From: Gammaproteobacteria bacterium
GTDB lineage: Bacteria; Pseudomonadota; Gammaproteobacteria; Steroidobacterales; GCA-2729495
Assembly: GCA_030426355.1 (NCBI GenBank)
Contig: JAUHYQ010000002.1
Coordinates: forward strand, 1-64,000
Direction: 5' to 3'
DNA: 64,000 nucleotides
Both the position numbers and the translations under genes were made by a program. The first letter of the stretch is position 1; the number at the start of each line of letters is the position of its first letter. Shown here piece after piece: positions 9,127 through 17,449 of this stretch. The notes below the pieces were generated by a model. That model was not told the DNA's origin, made no database searches, and worked only from the letters and a program-made list of their open reading frames with translations.

Positions 9127-10293
9127 ATGTCTCTAAATTCTCTGCCTGAGCCGGATGCCGATGCGCGTGCGCACAGTGCTCGCCTGACCGAGGTTATTCG
9201 TGAGCGTATCGCGGCGGCCGGCGGCTGGATCGATTTTGCCGACTACATGCGGGCGGCTCTGTACGAGCCGGGTCTGGGATACTACAGTGCGGGCGCGCAC
9301 AAGTTTGGCGCGCGCGGTGATTTTGTCACTGCGCCCGAGCTGTCGCCGCTGTTTTCCCGTTGCGTGGCTGGTCAATGTGCACAAGTGCTTGCAGCAACCG
9401 GCGGCGACACCGTGCTTGAACTGGGCGCCGGTACCGGGCGCATGGCGGCGGACATGTTGCTGGAGTTTGAGCGTCTGGGACACATACCGTCGCAGTATTG
9501 CGTCCTGGAGACCAGTGCGGATTTGCGCGCCCGACAGCAAGCCACGCTGGCCTCGTTGCCCGCCGAACTGGCCGACCGCGTGCGCTGGCTTGACCGTCTG
9601 CCAGAGAGCCCGTTACGCGGTGTCATTGTCGGCAACGAAGTAGCGGATGCGTTGCCGGTGCAGCGCTTTGTCGCACATCGCGGCACGGTTTTTGAGTTGG
9701 GCGTGAGCGAGAAGGATGGCGTATTTGCCGATGCAGCGCGACCGGCGGATACTGAACTTGCCAACTTTGTCAGCAGTCTGCAGGTGGGGGACGACGATGC
9801 CTACTGCTCAGAACGTAACCGGCAACTCGGTGCCTGGGTCGCGTCGCTGAGTGATGCTTTGGCTGCGGGCATGATCATGCTGTTTGATTACGGCTTCAGC
9901 CGCCGCGAATACTATTTGCCCGAGCGTCGCAGCGGCACGCTGCGCTGTTACTACCGGCACCGGGCGCATGAAAATCCCTATTTCTGGCCCGGTTTGCAGG
10001 ACATCACCGCGTGGGTTGATTTCACGGCCCTGGCCGAAGCGGCAATGAGTGCGGAGCTGGCCGTAGCGGGCTACACCACGCAAGCGCAGTTTCTGCTGGC
10101 GGCAGGCATTGAAGACCATGTCGCGCAGGCATACACCGGCGACCTTAAGGGGCAGGTCGAACTGGCGAACGGTCTGCGCAAGTTGATACTTCCCGGGGAA
10201 ATGGGTGACGCCATTAAAGTAATGGCACTCACCCGCAATGAGACCAACGTGCCGGACGGTTTCGACGGTCGTGATATGTGTGCGGGGCTTTAA
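9127..10293 (+). CDS. MidA/NDUFAF7-like SAM-dependent methyltransferase
   Basis: 388 aa protein of the former DUF185 family. It begins with an I..AGG.I.FADYM..ALY.PGLGYYS segment, then the SAM-binding VLELGAGTGRMAADML motif near residue 100, and GNEVADALPV in the middle, all typical. Eukaryotic NDUFAF7 methylates an arginine of complex I; the bacterial role is poorly known. The ATG at 9127 has no evident ribosome site, and a TAAGAT -10-like element lies close upstream. The stop overlaps the convergent DUF456 stop by four bases. Confidence 0.88.
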   Translation: MSLNSLPEPDADARAHSARLTEVIRERIAAAGGWIDFADYMRAALYEPGLGYYSAGAHKFGARGDFVTAPELSPLFSRCVAGQCAQVLAATGGDTVLELGAGTGRMAADMLLEFERLGHIPSQYCVLETSADLRARQQATLASLPAELADRVRWLDRLPESPLRGVIVGNEVADALPVQRFVAHRGTVFELGVSEKDGVFADAARPADTELANFVSSLQVGDDDAYCSERNRQLGAWVASLSDALAAGMIMLFDYGFSRREYYLPERRSGTLRCYYRHRAHENPYFWPGLQDITAWVDFTALAEAAMSAELAVAGYTTQAQFLLAAGIEDHVAQAYTGDLKGQVELANGLRKLILPGEMGDAIKVMALTRNETNVPDGFDGRDMCAGL

Positions 10294-10775
10294 GCGAAAC
10301 GCATAAACGCGAACCAGCCCAGCATCGAGAACGCGAGGGTCAATTTGATGATTGCGCCCGCCAGCAGGCCCAGGGTGGCCCCCAGACCCGACCAGCCTGC
10401 CTCGCGCCAATGACGGCGATTATAAAGTTCACCCAGCACCGCGCCGGTAAACGGCCCAAACAATATGCCGGGCAAGCCGAAAAAAATACCCACGAATGCG
10501 CCTGCGGCAGCGCCGAACATTGCCTGTCGCGACGCGTTGAAACGTTTGGCACCCAGCAAGCCGGCGACAATGTCGACGACATAGGTGAGCAAGGACAACA
10601 GGGCGAATACCGTTAACGTTGCAGCGCCCACGTACTCGAAGTTATCAGCCCAAGCGGCAACCACCAGGCCAAGAAATAACAGCGGCGGGCCGGGCAGGGC
10701 AGGCAGCGCCAGGCCTGCGATGCCGATACACACCAGAAAGATGGCGAGCGCCCAGAGGGCGATGGTGGCAGTCAC
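10290..10775 (-). CDS. DUF456 family membrane protein
   Basis: 161 aa from the GTG at 10775, whose first base is the last base of the cca stop TAG, so the two are translationally coupled. Several hydrophobic helices are rich in Gly and Ala (LALPALPGPPLLFLGLVVAAWA, here described as an N-terminal helix pair, and GIFFGLPGILFGPFTGAVLGEL), the usual DUF456 pattern. Function unknown. Last gene of the degQ-like, cca, DUF456 run. Confidence 0.85.
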   Translation of the reverse strand: MTATIALWALAIFLVCIGIAGLALPALPGPPLLFLGLVVAAWADNFEYVGAATLTVFALLSLLTYVVDIVAGLLGAKRFNASRQAMFGAAAGAFVGIFFGLPGILFGPFTGAVLGELYNRRHWREAGWSGLGATLGLLAGAIIKLTLAFSMLGWFAFMRFA

Positions 10776-12010
10776 TAGCCGGGCGGCCGGTCGCGCAGAT
10801 TCAGTCTGGCTATGGCTTCTACTCGGGCGGCACGCAGCGCCGCCCCAAAAGCTTCGCCGCTGACCCCGGTGGCTTGAATCGTGTGGCTGTCGACAGTGCA
10901 TGCTGCTCTGTACGCGGCTCTGAATTTATCGGCCTGCGGATAATCGCTATCCTGCCAGCCAGCGCGTCCGCGCGCGTCCGCCTCGCATGTCAGCAAAAAC
11001 TCTTCGAAGCGTTCGGGTCGCCGAAACGCATCCGTCGCTTCCAGCACTTTCAAAAAAGTGTCCGGGCGGAGTTGGCCGGCGCGATGCACATCGGTATGGA
11101 ACCGGCAGGCCTGCAGCCCCAGGTCACGGCAGTGATTAGGAATAGCCAGCCGTTCGCACAACTCACGAATCAGCTTCAGGCCGCGTTTTTCGTGGCCGCG
11201 GTGCGACGGCCAGTGCTGTGGGTCCGTGGTGCCTTTGCCAAGGTCATGCACCAGACCTGCAAAGCGCACGGCGACTGAGTCGGTCATGCGTGCGGCCATT
11301 TCTACGACCATTAGCACATGCGTGCCGGTGTCGATTTCGGGATGCCATTTTTCCGGTTGCGGTACGCCGAACAGTCGATCAACTTCCGGGAAAATAATGG
11401 CCAGAGCATTGCATTCTCGCAGCGTAGCAAAGTACACATCGGGCCTTGAGGTTCGCAGGGCTTTTTCCGTTTCCTGCCAGACTCGTTCGGGAGTCAGGGC
11501 GCTGAGTTCTCCGTCAGCCACGATATGGCGCATCAGTTGCAGGGTAGCGGGCGCGATAGTGAAACCGAATTCATGCAGGCTTGCAGCAAACCGTGCAACG
11601 CGCAGTACGCGCAGCGGGTCTTCGCGAAAGGCATCGGAAACATGCCGCAGCACCCGGTCGCGGATATCCTGCTGGCCGTTGTATGGGTCCACCAGGGTGC
11701 CGTCCGCGCGCTCCGCAATGGCGTTTACGGTCAGATCGCGGCGCTGCAAATCCTCCTCGAGTGTTACATCCGCGCCTGCGTAAACGTCAAAGCCGTGATA
11801 TCCGGAACCGGTTTTGGTTTCAGTTCTGGCCAGCGCGTATTCTTCCCCGCTGTCCGGATGCAGGAACACCGGAAAGTTCTTACCGACCTTGCGGTAGCCC
11901 TGATCTTCGAGCAGCGCAGGGGTGCCGCCGACGACCACCCAGTCTTTTTCCCTGACCGGGCGGCCTAGCAGCTTGTCGCGTATCGCCCCGCCAACCAGAT
12001 AAACATCCAT
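10775..12010 (-). CDS. cca: CCA tRNA nucleotidyltransferase with HD domain
   Basis: Adds and repairs the 3' CCA of tRNAs without a template. 411 aa, the length of the gammaproteobacterial type. N-terminal nucleotidyltransferase core: YLVGGAIRDKLLG and the metal-binding EKDWVVVG; then RRDLTVNAIA and the head/neck region with EDPLRVLRVARFA. A C-terminal HD domain with HDLGKG indicates an added phosphohydrolase activity. ATG start at 12010, 14 bases after the protease stop, so it is probably cotranscribed with that gene. Confidence 0.97.
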   Translation of the reverse strand: MDVYLVGGAIRDKLLGRPVREKDWVVVGGTPALLEDQGYRKVGKNFPVFLHPDSGEEYALARTETKTGSGYHGFDVYAGADVTLEEDLQRRDLTVNAIAERADGTLVDPYNGQQDIRDRVLRHVSDAFREDPLRVLRVARFAASLHEFGFTIAPATLQLMRHIVADGELSALTPERVWQETEKALRTSRPDVYFATLRECNALAIIFPEVDRLFGVPQPEKWHPEIDTGTHVLMVVEMAARMTDSVAVRFAGLVHDLGKGTTDPQHWPSHRGHEKRGLKLIRELCERLAIPNHCRDLGLQACRFHTDVHRAGQLRPDTFLKVLEATDAFRRPERFEEFLLTCEADARGRAGWQDSDYPQADKFRAAYRAACTVDSHTIQATGVSGEAFGAALRAARVEAIARLNLRDRPPG

Positions 12011-12024
12011 GTGCTCATTGTGGT

Positions 12025-13410
12025 CTAGCGGATTACTCGCAGCAACACGCGTGTGCCGCGCACGATGCGTATGCCCAGTACATTCTGGTCTTTGGCGAAT
12101 TCGCTCAGTTGGGCAACGCTTTCCACGTTGCGGTTATTGAGCTGCACAATAATGTCACCTTGCTCCAGGCCGGCAAACTCGGCCGGACTGCCGCTGGCAA
12201 CGCTGTCGACCTGTACACCCTTGCCTTTGTAGGCTTGCGTATTGTCGTAATTGGAAAACTCGGCACCCGCAAGTCGAGGATGGATGTCTTCTGCCTGCAC
12301 CGCCGCAGTGTTGTCGCGACTGCCCAGTACGGCCGTAAATTTCTTCATTTTGCCGTCACGCAGAACCTTGAGTTTGACTGTATCGCCGGTACGCTTGAGC
12401 CCGATGGTGTTGCGCAAATCGGAAGCACCACTGATTTCTTCGCCATCCACTTCGACGATGACATCGCCAGGCGCAACGCCGGCTTTTTCAGCTGCCGAGT
12501 CGGGAAACACTTCCTGCACCAGTGCGCCTTTGTATGTGTCCGTCTCTATGCCCAGCGCTTCGGCGGTCTCCGCGGTCAGGTCGCCGATGCTGACGCCAAG
12601 CAGGCCGCGACGGACTTCGCCGAACTCAAGAATCTGTTCCATGATGGACTTGGCGATATTCACCGGAATGGCAAAGCCAATGCCGATATTGCCGCCGCTC
12701 TGGCTGTAAATCATGGAGTTAATACCGACCAGTTCGCCTTTCAGGTTCACCAATGCGCCGCCGGAATTGCCAGGGTTGATGGAGGCGTCGGTTTGAATAA
12801 AGTCAGAGTAGCCGTTGCGGTTTACTTCCTGGCGCCCGAGCGCGCTGACAATGCCCGATGTCACGGTGTGCCGCAGACCGAAAGGATTACCGATGGCAAG
12901 CACGAAATCACCGACCCGCAGCGCGTCGGAATCACCGAGGCGCATTTGTGTCAGGTTTTCAGGATTCTCGATCTGCAGCACGGCGATATCCGTTCCTTCA
13001 TCCGACCCGATCACTGTGGCTTTTAAAATACGGTCGTCCTTCAGGTATATCTCGATATCGTCCGCGCCGTTTACAACATGATGGTTAGTCAGGATATGGC
13101 CTTTTTCAGCATCCACGATGACGCCGGAACCGGCTGAACTGACTTCGCGCTGTCGTTCCTGGCCGCCTTCAGGTACGCCGAAAAAGCGCCGGAAAAAAGG
13201 GTCTTCCATGAGGGGATTGGTCGGTGCCGACACAGTGGCGCGGGTGCGGATATTCACGACGGCGGGTGAGGTTTTATCCACCAGCGGTGCAAGACTGGGC
13301 ACCTCCTTGCCGTTGATGTCGCCGGGAAGTGCGGCTACGGCTGATCCGGAAAAACTGAGGAGGATGACAAGCAGCGCGCCGGCGAGACCGGACAGTTTTG
13401 AGTTAAGCAT
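12025..13410 (-). CDS. degQ: Periplasmic serine protease, DegQ/DegP (HtrA) family
   Basis: 461 aa with an N-terminal signal peptide ending near AVA-A (residues 24-27), so it should act in the periplasm on misfolded proteins. The trypsin-like domain has the full triad: H111 in TNHHV, D141 in GTDIAVL and S216 in PGNSGGA. Two PDZ domains follow (near 265-350 and 380-461). Between the signal and the protease is a Q-linker-like loop typical of DegP/DegQ. First gene of a run with cca and DUF456. MucD would be an equally valid name in Pseudomonas. Confidence 0.93.
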   Translation of the reverse strand: MLNSKLSGLAGALLVILLSFSGSAVAALPGDINGKEVPSLAPLVDKTSPAVVNIRTRATVSAPTNPLMEDPFFRRFFGVPEGGQERQREVSSAGSGVIVDAEKGHILTNHHVVNGADDIEIYLKDDRILKATVIGSDEGTDIAVLQIENPENLTQMRLGDSDALRVGDFVLAIGNPFGLRHTVTSGIVSALGRQEVNRNGYSDFIQTDASINPGNSGGALVNLKGELVGINSMIYSQSGGNIGIGFAIPVNIAKSIMEQILEFGEVRRGLLGVSIGDLTAETAEALGIETDTYKGALVQEVFPDSAAEKAGVAPGDVIVEVDGEEISGASDLRNTIGLKRTGDTVKLKVLRDGKMKKFTAVLGSRDNTAAVQAEDIHPRLAGAEFSNYDNTQAYKGKGVQVDSVASGSPAEFAGLEQGDIIVQLNNRNVESVAQLSEFAKDQNVLGIRIVRGTRVLLRVIR

Positions 13411-13444
13411 ATTATTTGAGGATCCCAGAATATTCTTGGCAGAA

Positions 13445-13473
13445 ATTATACCCGCGCGGGCATGGCTCTATAA
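13445..13473 (-). promoter_or_regulatory. Predicted promoter of the degQ-like gene
   Basis: Minus strand TTATAG (13473-13468), 17-base spacer and a perfect TATAAT (13450-13445), 35 bases before the gene. The -35 is weak. It follows directly after a strong hairpin that probably ends the hsp20 transcript. Confidence 0.5.
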
Positions 13474-13478
13474 CCGAC

Positions 13479-13514
13479 AACGCCGGCAGCAGGAAGTTTC
13501 CTGCCGCCGGCGTT
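13479..13514 (-). terminator. Strong hairpin between hsp20 and the protease gene
   Basis: Two 17-base arms match except at one position (cgccggcagcagg against cctgccgccggcg), giving a very stable stem. No long T run follows on either strand. It lies 35 bases after the hsp20 stop and just before the next promoter, so a transcription stop or 3'-end stabiliser is likely. Confidence 0.6.
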
Positions 13515-13548
13515 ATTGTCCCACCGAACCGCATTCCCATCGGGTTAA

Positions 13549-14001
13549 CTAGGCTTGTTTGACCGCGATCTTTTTAGGCGCAAGTTCGGCATGTTTGGGG
13601 ATCGTAACTTCCAGAACGCCGTGCCGTGTTTCTGCCACGATGTCTTCACCGTTGGCGGTGTCAGGCAGCGCGAAACGTCGCAGGAAGCTGCCGCGCACCC
13701 GCTCATAGCGTTTGTAGCCGCCGGTCTCTGTGGTCGTTTCTGCCGCGCGCTGACCCTGGATGGTCAAAACGCCGTTTTCCATGGTGACGTCGATGTCGTC
13801 GGGTTTAACGCCCGGCAAGTCGGCGGTTAACAGGTAGCGGTCGGCTTCTTCGCGTATATCTACCGCCGGTGTCCAGTCAGCCACCGCGGCGGTCTCGCGC
13901 CCTGCCAGGTTGTCAAAATCCAGACTGCCCAAATCGTCATTGAGAAGGCGATTGAGCAATCCGAGGCCGCGGTAGCGCGGTTCGTATCGTGCAATGTTCA
14001 T
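13549..14001 (-). CDS. Hsp20/alpha-crystallin small heat shock protein
   Basis: 150 aa chaperone that holds unfolding proteins without ATP. The alpha-crystallin domain covers about residues 40-140: DWTPAVDIREEADRYLLTADLPG, then DIDVTMENGVLTIQG and the final GVLEVTIPK motif. Strong AAGGAG site before the ATG at 14001. Directly upstream is a textbook sigma-32 promoter, so it is almost certainly heat-shock induced. Divergent from nrdJa across a 455-base spacer. Confidence 0.95.
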   Translation of the reverse strand: MNIARYEPRYRGLGLLNRLLNDDLGSLDFDNLAGRETAAVADWTPAVDIREEADRYLLTADLPGVKPDDIDVTMENGVLTIQGQRAAETTTETGGYKRYERVRGSFLRRFALPDTANGEDIVAETRHGVLEVTIPKHAELAPKKIAVKQA

Positions 14002-14056
14002 ATCCTTACTCCTTGGTTAACAGATATTTACGGCAGCTTCACTGCCGGATGAAAGG
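14002..14056 (-). promoter_or_regulatory. hsp20 5' leader with two possible stems
   Basis: The leader begins with CGGCAG/CTGCCG arms (14031-14047). A second weak stem can form between AUAUCU (about 14028-14023) and GGAUAU, the latter overlapping the start codon, with the ribosome site in the loop. Such weak start-codon pairing is reminiscent of RNA thermometers; no family is recognised. Confidence 0.3.
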
Positions 14057-14057
14057 A

Positions 14058-14085
14058 AAATGGGGTCGCCGCGTCTATTTTCAAG
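14058..14085 (-). promoter_or_regulatory. Sigma-32 (heat shock) promoter of hsp20
   Basis: Minus strand: CTTGAA (14085-14080), 14-base spacer, CCCCATTT (14065-14058). Both elements match the RpoH consensus (CTTGAA and CCCCAT-T). Predicted transcription start near 14051, 50 bases before the hsp20 ATG. Confidence 0.85.
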
Positions 14086-14094
14086 CTGACCCGC

Positions 14095-14114
14095 TGTGGA
14101 TAAGTTGTGGAAAA
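14095..14114 (-). promoter_or_regulatory. Two tandem DnaA-box matches upstream of nrdJa
   Basis: Minus strand reads TTATCCACA (14103-14095), the perfect DnaA box, and TTTTCCACA (14114-14106), which fits the relaxed TTWTNCACA. The boxes share orientation with starts 11 bases apart. They lie between the hsp20 promoter and the nrdJa control region. DnaA is known to regulate the class I nrdAB genes in E. coli. Confidence 0.55.
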
Positions 14115-14140
14115 GCTATGCAAGAGGTGGGGATGAGCAA

Positions 14141-14156
14141 ACACAAGATATAGTGG
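14141..14156. promoter_or_regulatory. Possible second NrdR box
   Basis: ACACAAGATATAGTGG is close to the NrdR palindrome ACAC-WATATWTW-GTGT. It lies 179 bases before the better box at 14320, unlike the usual paired boxes about 31 bases apart, so this one is less certain. Confidence 0.4.
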
Positions 14157-14278
14157 TTTGAGAAATCGAAAAAATGTTCATATTGCGGTGCGTTTAGGGC
14201 CGCATAAGGGACACAGGAACGAATGTAACTTATTGAAAAATATTGTTAAGTATAAAAATTGACCATTCCTCAAAGCGC

Positions 14279-14307
14279 TTGACAGGCCTCCGGCAGAGGC
14301 ATAACCT
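14279..14307 (+). promoter_or_regulatory. Predicted sigma-70 promoter of nrdJa-nrdJb
   Basis: Perfect -35 TTGACA (14279-14284), 17-base spacer, -10 TAACCT (14302-14307). Start would be near 14314, directly before the NrdR-box match, leaving a leader of about 140 bases. Between 14115 and 14278 the spacer is AT-rich and I see no gene in it. Confidence 0.55.
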
Positions 14308-14319
14308 ACTTTGCGTCTG

Positions 14320-14335
14320 ACACAACATCTAGTGT
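14320..14335. promoter_or_regulatory. NrdR box upstream of nrdJa
   Basis: ACACAACATCTAGTGT fits the palindromic NrdR consensus (ACAC and GTGT arms with the AT-rich centre). It sits just downstream of the predicted -10, where a bound NrdR would block transcription. NrdR is the nucleotide-sensing repressor of ribonucleotide reductase genes. nrdR itself is not in the window. Confidence 0.65.
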
Positions 14336-14456
14336 TGGCATTTTTACGGGAAAGTCGTCGGATAGCTTCCAAAAGCACTAAATTCGCCGCATTACAGCAC
14401 CATATATATCAGGCCGTTATTATGGCCGTTACTCGTTGGGGGAGTGGAAGTCAGTA

Positions 14457-16604
14457 ATGAAAATCGCAGCGCGAAAGGAATCAGCCGCGGGAACGGCCAT
14501 TGAGTTTCAGGATGCTTCAGTCGACATATGGGATAAAAAGTATCGTCTGAAGTCCAAGCAGGGCAAGGTGATCGATGAAACCATGGATGACACCTATGCC
14601 CGTGTTGCGCGTGCACTTGCCGATGTGGAAAGCGAAGAGACACGCGAACAATGGTTCGAGGCCTTTTTGTGGGCTTTGCGTAACGGCGCGATACCGGCCG
14701 GCAGAATTATTTCCAATGCCGGGGCGCAAGATCACAAACCGGCCACGTCGACGATTAATTGCACCGTGTCGGGCAGTATCCGTGACTCCATGCACGATAT
14801 TCTCGATAAGGTGCATGAAGCCGGCCTGACTCTTAAAGCCGGTTGCGGCATCGGTTACGAATTTTCCACGTTACGCCCCAAGGGTGCCTATGTTTCCGGC
14901 GCCGGTGCGTACACGTCAGGCCCGCTGTCGTTTATGGATATCTACGACAAGATGTGTTTCACCGTGTCGTCGGCGGGTGGTCGGCGGGGTGCGCAGATGG
15001 GCACCTTCGATGTGGGCCATCCTGACGTTATTGATTTCGTTAAAGCCAAGCGCGAGGACGGCCGGCTCCGCCAGTTTAATTTGTCCCTGCTGGTGACCAA
15101 TGAATTCATGCAGGCGGTGGCGAACCAGGAAGACTGGACGCTGGCGTTCCCCGTGGACGAAAAAGAAGTGCGGCAAGACGGTCTGGATTTAACCGACCCT
15201 GCGCAGATTGTCTGGCGCGACTGGCCGATAGAGGAAAATTACGTCACCGATGAAAGCGGTCGCGTTGCGTGCCGGGTTTTCAAAACCATGCCCGCGCAGC
15301 GGCTGTGGAATCTGATCATGACGTCAACCTATGACTTTGCCGAACCGGGCTTTGTGTTGATTGATCACGTCAACGAGATGAACAACAACTGGTTTGACGA
15401 AACCATTCGCGCCACCAACCCTTGTGGTGAGCAACCGCTGCCGCCCTACGGGTCTTGTCTGCTCGGTTCCGTGAACCTGACGCGTTTTGTGCGTGAGCCA
15501 TTCACCGAAGGCGCGTATTTCGACTGGGAGGAGTTCCGCGAAGTGGTCGGCGTCTTCACCCGCATGCTCGACAACGTGGTGGAAATCAACGGCCTGCCGC
15601 TGCAGGGGCAGCGCGATGAAATTTTGCGCAAGCGCCGGCACGGTATGGGGTTTTTAGGGCTGGGGTCATCGCTGACCATGTTGCGCCTCAGATACGGTTC
15701 GAAAGAGTCGGTGAATTTCACCGAGATGGTGGCTCGCGAACTTGCAGTGGCGGGTTGGCAAACCGCCCTGGAACTTGCGCGCGAAAAAGGCCCCGCGCCG
15801 ATCATGCTGGAAGACTTTAGCGTTACAGCAAAAATGTTGCGGCAGCGCCCGGAGATGGTTGCCGATGGCTGGAAAGTCGGTGACGTCATCAAGGGCAAAG
15901 AGCTGCATGGACGCTACAGCCGCTACATGCAGCGGGTTGCAGAAGTAGAGCCGGAGCTCGTGCAGCAGATCATCCAGGAAGGCGCACGCTTTACTCACCA
16001 CAGTTCAATCGCGCCCACCGGCACGATTTCATTGTCGCTGGCCAACAACGTCAGTAATGGCATTGAGCCGAGCTTTGCACACCACTACTTCCGCAATGTC
16101 ATTCGTGAAGGGCGCAAAACAAAAGAGAAGGTAGGCGTGTTTTCGTATGAGCTGCTGGCCTATCGCCAACTCATTAACCCGTCCGCCATGCCGGTTTCGG
16201 AAGACGCGAGCACCGCGTTGCCGGATTACTTTATTACCGCGGAAGACATTTCACCCCGCGAGCACGTGGATATTCAGGCGGCAGCGCAGAAATGGGTTGA
16301 TTCATCCATTTCGAAAACAGCTAACGTGCCCACTGCGTTTCCGTACGATGAGTTCAAAGATATCTATATGTATGCCTACGAGCAGGGGCTGAAAGGCTGC
16401 ACCACCTTCCGCTTTAACCCGGAGGCTTTTCAGGGCGTGCTGGTTAAAGAGAAAGATCTCGAGAACACGCGTTATACCTTCGTGCTGGAAGACGGCTCGG
16501 AGGTCACGCTGGCAGGCAATGAAGAGGTGGAGTACGACGGCGAAACCCACACTGCTGCCAATCTGTTTGACGCGCTTAAAGAAGGTTATTACGGCAAGTT
16601 CTAG
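14457..16604 (+). CDS. nrdJa: Class II (B12-dependent) ribonucleotide reductase, NrdJa large catalytic part
   Basis: 715 aa catalytic barrel of adenosylcobalamin-dependent ribonucleotide reductase, which makes deoxyribonucleotides with or without oxygen. C102 in STINCTVSGS and C323 in NPCGEQPLPP with E325 match the radical and redox centre of the active site; HHSSIAPTGTISLSL and NNVSNGIEPSFAHH are typical of NrdJ. It lacks the C-terminal TSCPD and Cys-rich tail, which is encoded next door. ATG at 14457 was chosen (GGAAG upstream); a TTG at 14436 would add seven residues. P. aeruginosa also has this split as NrdJa and NrdJb. Confidence 0.93.
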   Translation: MKIAARKESAAGTAIEFQDASVDIWDKKYRLKSKQGKVIDETMDDTYARVARALADVESEETREQWFEAFLWALRNGAIPAGRIISNAGAQDHKPATSTINCTVSGSIRDSMHDILDKVHEAGLTLKAGCGIGYEFSTLRPKGAYVSGAGAYTSGPLSFMDIYDKMCFTVSSAGGRRGAQMGTFDVGHPDVIDFVKAKREDGRLRQFNLSLLVTNEFMQAVANQEDWTLAFPVDEKEVRQDGLDLTDPAQIVWRDWPIEENYVTDESGRVACRVFKTMPAQRLWNLIMTSTYDFAEPGFVLIDHVNEMNNNWFDETIRATNPCGEQPLPPYGSCLLGSVNLTRFVREPFTEGAYFDWEEFREVVGVFTRMLDNVVEINGLPLQGQRDEILRKRRHGMGFLGLGSSLTMLRLRYGSKESVNFTEMVARELAVAGWQTALELAREKGPAPIMLEDFSVTAKMLRQRPEMVADGWKVGDVIKGKELHGRYSRYMQRVAEVEPELVQQIIQEGARFTHHSSIAPTGTISLSLANNVSNGIEPSFAHHYFRNVIREGRKTKEKVGVFSYELLAYRQLINPSAMPVSEDASTALPDYFITAEDISPREHVDIQAAAQKWVDSSISKTANVPTAFPYDEFKDIYMYAYEQGLKGCTTFRFNPEAFQGVLVKEKDLENTRYTFVLEDGSEVTLAGNEEVEYDGETHTAANLFDALKEGYYGKF

Positions 16605-16652
16605 CTTTCTGCGGTTCGTTATCAACAGCACAAGATCAATACAGGATTCGAC

Positions 16653-17429
16653 ATGTCCAAACTGAAAATCACCAAAAAAATCGTTGACTACCGCGTCGGC
16701 GAAGCGGAACAGGCACCGGCTGAGACGGTCGCCGCGCCTGCGATACAGCCGCCCAAAGTGGATGCCCGTGTAGCCGATGCGGAATCGGGCAGCGCGTCTA
16801 TACACAACAAGGTCGTGCGCATGCACGAAAAGCTGGATCGCCCGGAAATGTTGCGCGGTTCTACTTACAAGGTAAAGACGCCGGTTGACGATCACGCCAT
16901 GTACGTGACCATTAACGATATCGTTTTAAACATTGGCACCGAGCACGAAAGCCAGCGTCCGTTTGAGATTTTCGTCAATTCCAAAAATCTTGATCACTAC
17001 CAGTGGATTGTGGCGCTGACTCGCATCATGTCGGCAGTGTTCCGTAAAGGTGGCGACGTGACTTTCGTGGTTGACGAGCTAAAGGCGGTGTTTGATCCGC
17101 GCGGTGGCTATTGGAAGCCTGGCGGTAAGTACATGCCGTCCATCATCGCGGAACTGGGGCACATAGTAGAAAAGCATCTGCAGTACATCGGCATGTTGCC
17201 GCAGGATAACCTCGACGATCACCAGAAGCAGCTGATCGAGAAAAAGCGTCGGGAGTACGAAGAGTCACGCAAGCAGAAAGATCTGCTGATTAAGAACGAA
17301 CCGGCTGCTGCTAAGGCGAGCGACGTGATTGAAGGCGCCCAGTTGTGCGGCAAATGCCACGATCGTTCGGTGGTGTTGATGGATGGCTGCATGACGTGTC
17401 TGTCATGCGGTGACAGTAAGTGCGGTTGA
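16653..17429 (+). CDS. nrdJb: Class II ribonucleotide reductase, NrdJb C-terminal part (TSCPD domain)
   Basis: 258 aa matching the C-terminal part of full-length NrdJ proteins. The TSCPD-like domain covers about residues 70-180 (FEIFVNSKNLDHYQWIVAL, GGYWKPGGKYMPSIIAELG). A charged helical linker (DDHQKQLIEKKRREYEESRK) leads to a Cys-rich end with CGKC and CMTCLSCG, which would deliver electrons from thioredoxin to the active-site cysteines. Located 48 bases after nrdJa with its own ATG, so the two are separate proteins that must act together. Confidence 0.9.
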   Translation: MSKLKITKKIVDYRVGEAEQAPAETVAAPAIQPPKVDARVADAESGSASIHNKVVRMHEKLDRPEMLRGSTYKVKTPVDDHAMYVTINDIVLNIGTEHESQRPFEIFVNSKNLDHYQWIVALTRIMSAVFRKGGDVTFVVDELKAVFDPRGGYWKPGGKYMPSIIAELGHIVEKHLQYIGMLPQDNLDDHQKQLIEKKRREYEESRKQKDLLIKNEPAAAKASDVIEGAQLCGKCHDRSVVLMDGCMTCLSCGDSKCG

Positions 17430-17449
17430 GGCTTACTTAGTAGGCTTAC

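Noticed and set aside
14396-14411. Third NrdR-like site near the nrdJa start
   Set aside because: The AT-rich centre fits but the ACAC and GTGT arms do not.
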